A stretch of 50,486 nucleotides of DNA from Bacteroidales bacterium UBA6428 (GTDB taxonomy: Bacteria; Bacteroidota; Bacteroidia; Bacteroidales; UBA932), in the NCBI GenBank assembly GCA_002437305.1, contig DJOW01000079.1, positions 1-50,486 of the forward strand, read 5' to 3'. Each line of letters opens with the position of its first letter. The first letter of the stretch is position 1. The notes beneath the pieces are model-generated. The model did not search any database. It saw only the letters and a list, made by a program, of their open reading frames with translations, and had not been told where the DNA came from. The translations under genes and the position numbers were made by a program. Shown in pieces: positions 48,647 through 50,486 of the stretch.

Positions 48647-50374
48647 AACCGCATATTCCTCAGGAACCTCACCCGTCAGCATAAAATCAATGAAATGCGC
48701 ACCGTTGTTGACAACTTCATGCTCCACGCCATCTATCATCCATTCATAAGATCTCACATCCGAACAATTAAACGGTAGGAAAAACGAGCCTCCGCTTAAG
48801 GAACCACCGATCAACGTCTCCGTGAAGTTAATCCCTGATTCCCACAAATAAATGTCAGACTTGAATGAATAGGTCTTAAATGATGTGGTAAGATCAACCT
48901 TGACCTGATCCTCGGCCATGGCTTCTTCTGTATCTTTGAACACTCGGACTGAACTTTGTGTGTTTTGCCTAAAATAAACACTGTTTTTATTTGACGACCA
49001 CTCCGTTGTGTATGTTCTCGGCAAATTAGACAGTTCGAAAATGTAGCCTTCTGCGTTCGATGTCAAATGTCGAGACTTTGCGATAAAGATCGGATAGCCA
49101 AACTCCTCACCTGACAAACCATACTTCTCTCCCATGGGGCTCGGAGAGGATGAATATTGAGGAGTGTCCGTCCACAACCCATTATTATTCTGCGCGTAAC
49201 GAAACATCTCCTCCGCAGAGACTCCATCATAGCCATTCAGGTCGGCATTGACTTTTGTCCCGTTCGGAGTCCTTCCGGCAGCCGCACTTATCCAATGATA
49301 TAGAAACGCGTCATATTCCAGACTAAACACTGCATGAGATTCTTGATCCGCTGACGCAGCGGTGACTATGGATATGTTTGAACACGCACTCCTCAACGGA
49401 GCCACAAATCCTCCGCTATAGCATTGTCCCATAACAACATGCTTTCTGGACGCAGTAGGAATCTTCTTAACTTCTTTCGCGAAATCATCCGCAGACATTG
49501 TTATATCATTCCATAGCCAGATGTACGATTTTCCATTCTCTCTTGCGCCATGATCCGTCACGAATATCAAGACTTGCTCATCAGACGACACATGACTAGC
49601 GAGATAATCAAACACTTGCGAAATGTTCGATTTCGTGGCTGAGTAGTTGATGTCATCAGTGCCATCTCCATCCAGATCCTGTGGGGATGATGTATATCCT
49701 CCACTAATCAGGTGATGTTGATCCAAAGATTCGGACTTGCCGTCAGACATGATTACAAAAATCCGGTCTCGCCTATAGTTATAAACATTCCGAAGACATT
49801 TATAGACCGCTGAGCAGTCATTCCAATAACGCTCATAATTGAATTCAGTATTTGCTCCACCGCTAATGATGACAGCCCAATTGTTTGACACTGAAGTCGC
49901 AGTCTTAGTTTGCATTAATGATACAGCACGGAACCCTTGTTTATCACTCAAGACATACTTGCCTAGATCATTTTTAACGCATTCAAAGTCTATTTCTTCT
50001 TTTTTAGGGAGCCCCCACTCCCAAGAGTCATCATCCGCATTACCAGTGTATGCGTCAACATAAATATATAGCCATTTCTGGCCTCCACCAGCCCCTGGAT
50101 CCGAATCAATCATCACTATCCAAGAATCATGACGAACTTCCACCATTCTCGAAACTGACAAAGACGGCTTGAAACTTGTTCCTTTCTTTACAATAGACTT
50201 TGTGACATAAACCAGTTCATACTCTTCAATATCCTCCTTGACAATTTCCAAGGCCTGCGCCTGGGTTATCGGAGACCCGTCAGGATTGTACGGTTCCTCA
50301 TTGTTTCCCTTCTCTTTGGTGCAGGAAATCGCCATCATGGCAACGGCCAAAACAAACGGTAATATTCTTTTCAT
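48584..50374 (-). CDS. C13 (legumain-like) cysteine peptidase lipoprotein
   Basis: The 596-residue protein has a lipobox M-A-I-S-C (Cys18), then a PepSY-like region (about 36-115). A caspase-fold C13 peptidase domain (about 163-440) has the catalytic His275 in V-T-D-H-G-A and Cys318 in M-G-Q-C-Y-S-G-G. An Asp-rich D-L-D-G-D-G-T-D-D loop at 233-241 may bind calcium. A beta-rich C-terminal domain (about 450-596) ends R-R-F-Y-Q. C13 enzymes cleave after Asn or Asp. As a lipoprotein it should face the periplasm or the outside. The next genes encode the DUF4249 protein and the receptor, so its products may be their ligands. Confidence 0.85.
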   Translation of the reverse strand: MKRILPFVLAVAMMAISCTKEKGNNEEPYNPDGSPITQAQALEIVKEDIEEYELVYVTKSIVKKGTSFKPSLSVSRMVEVRHDSWIVMIDSDPGAGGGQKWLYIYVDAYTGNADDDSWEWGLPKKEEIDFECVKNDLGKYVLSDKQGFRAVSLMQTKTATSVSNNWAVIISGGANTEFNYERYWNDCSAVYKCLRNVYNYRRDRIFVIMSDGKSESLDQHHLISGGYTSSPQDLDGDGTDDINYSATKSNISQVFDYLASHVSSDEQVLIFVTDHGARENGKSYIWLWNDITMSADDFAKEVKKIPTASRKHVVMGQCYSGGFVAPLRSACSNISIVTAASADQESHAVFSLEYDAFLYHWISAAAGRTPNGTKVNADLNGYDGVSAEEMFRYAQNNNGLWTDTPQYSSSPSPMGEKYGLSGEEFGYPIFIAKSRHLTSNAEGYIFELSNLPRTYTTEWSSNKNSVYFRQNTQSSVRVFKDTEEAMAEDQVKVDLTTSFKTYSFKSDIYLWESGINFTETLIGGSLSGGSFFLPFNCSDVRSYEWMIDGVEHEVVNNGAHFIDFMLTGEVPEEYAVSVSFENPLGGGTTIVRRFYQ

Positions 50375-50379
50375 ACGTT

Positions 50380-50387
50380 CAAATTTA
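50380..50387 (-). promoter_or_regulatory. -7-like box directly before the C13 peptidase gene
   Basis: TAAATTTG on the minus strand matches the consensus but lies 5 bp before ATG 50374. The gene is probably read from upstream, so this may be chance. Confidence 0.25.
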
Positions 50388-50423
50388 TTATGTTACTATC
50401 ATTTTGGGTCAGAGAAAACTATC

Positions 50424-50486
50424 TCATTGGTAAAAACGTCTTACGATTGTCGTGCCTCCGCCCGACGGGTTCTCGAATGACACAGA
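50424..50486 (-). CDS. 3' end of a second C13-type peptidase gene (partial)
   Basis: The last 63 bp of the window encode 20 residues and a TGA stop that match the C-terminus of the C13 peptidase (48584-50374) at 19 of 20 residues, with Ser for one Leu. At the DNA level only 2 of 63 positions differ. The gene runs off the right edge. It lies 49 bp upstream of the first copy on the same strand, so the operon holds at least two tandem paralogues. Its own catalytic domain cannot be seen. Confidence 0.8.
   Translation of the reverse strand, partial: SVSFENPSGGGTTIVRRFYQ

Noticed and set aside
1..50486. CRISPR array, rRNA genes, insertion sequences or prophage genes
   Set aside because: No regularly spaced repeat series, rRNA signature, transposase or phage structural gene was found.

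Overview
The window looks like chromosomal DNA of a gut-type Bacteroidales (Bacteroidota). The evidence is Bacteroidetes-style promoters (TAnnTTTG -7 boxes, often with an upstream TTG), weak Shine-Dalgarno sequences, fimbrillin-like lipoproteins, a BspA-type leucine-rich repeat lipoprotein, a TonB-dependent receptor paired with a DUF4249 lipoprotein, and lineage markers such as the DUF3822-rsmD pair. Base composition is near 50 % GC. I cannot name the genus.

Layout. 0-2.3 kb: an incomplete fimbrillin locus on the minus strand (a 51-codon ORF, a full lipoprotein and an apparently truncated one), then an OGG-fold-like protein. 2.3-6.3 kb: accessory DNA with a hairpin repeat cluster, an ATPase/PD-(D/E)XK protein with an in-frame amber stop before its conserved C-terminus, and a second AAA+ ATPase. 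6.4-7.9 kb: the LRR lipoprotein. 8.1-13.4 kb: a carbohydrate operon (GH2, SDR oxidoreductase, UxuA, GH29 alpha-L-fucosidase). 13.5-15.5 kb: rsmD, DUF3822 and an anchored unknown protein. 15.6-21.7 kb: a six-gene plus-strand run (NrnA-like phosphoesterase, two FKBP lipoproteins, MATE exporter, cytidylate kinase-like protein, serine hydrolase). 21.7-23.8 kb: acetate kinase and a short phosphotransacylase. 23.9-30.7 kb: a short ComEC, GT2, LepA, an ECF sigma operon, TrmN6 and a LolD-like ATPase. 30.9 kb: tRNA-Pro(TGG) with its own promoter and terminator.

31.0-35.7 kb holds the most unusual gene set: a PqqD-like protein, an HPr-kinase-like P-loop protein and a PF14907-type nucleotidyltransferase in one operon, with a divergent S26-type signal peptidase-like protein and a peptide-exporter-type ABC transporter alongside. 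These are the accessory functions of lasso-peptide clusters without an obvious cyclase, leader peptidase or precursor.

35.8-45.2 kb is core-like: malate dehydrogenase, phosphopantetheinyl transferase, LemA-DUF2207, a TPR-EnvC-TsaE operon and ComM. 45.3 kb to the end: an operon read leftwards with at least two tandem C13 (legumain-like) cysteine peptidase genes, a DUF4249 lipoprotein and a TonB-dependent receptor. The second peptidase runs off the right edge.

Across the window the palindrome GAATATTC (17 copies counted by eye) and its half GAATAT/ATATTC are strongly over-used, mostly inside genes.
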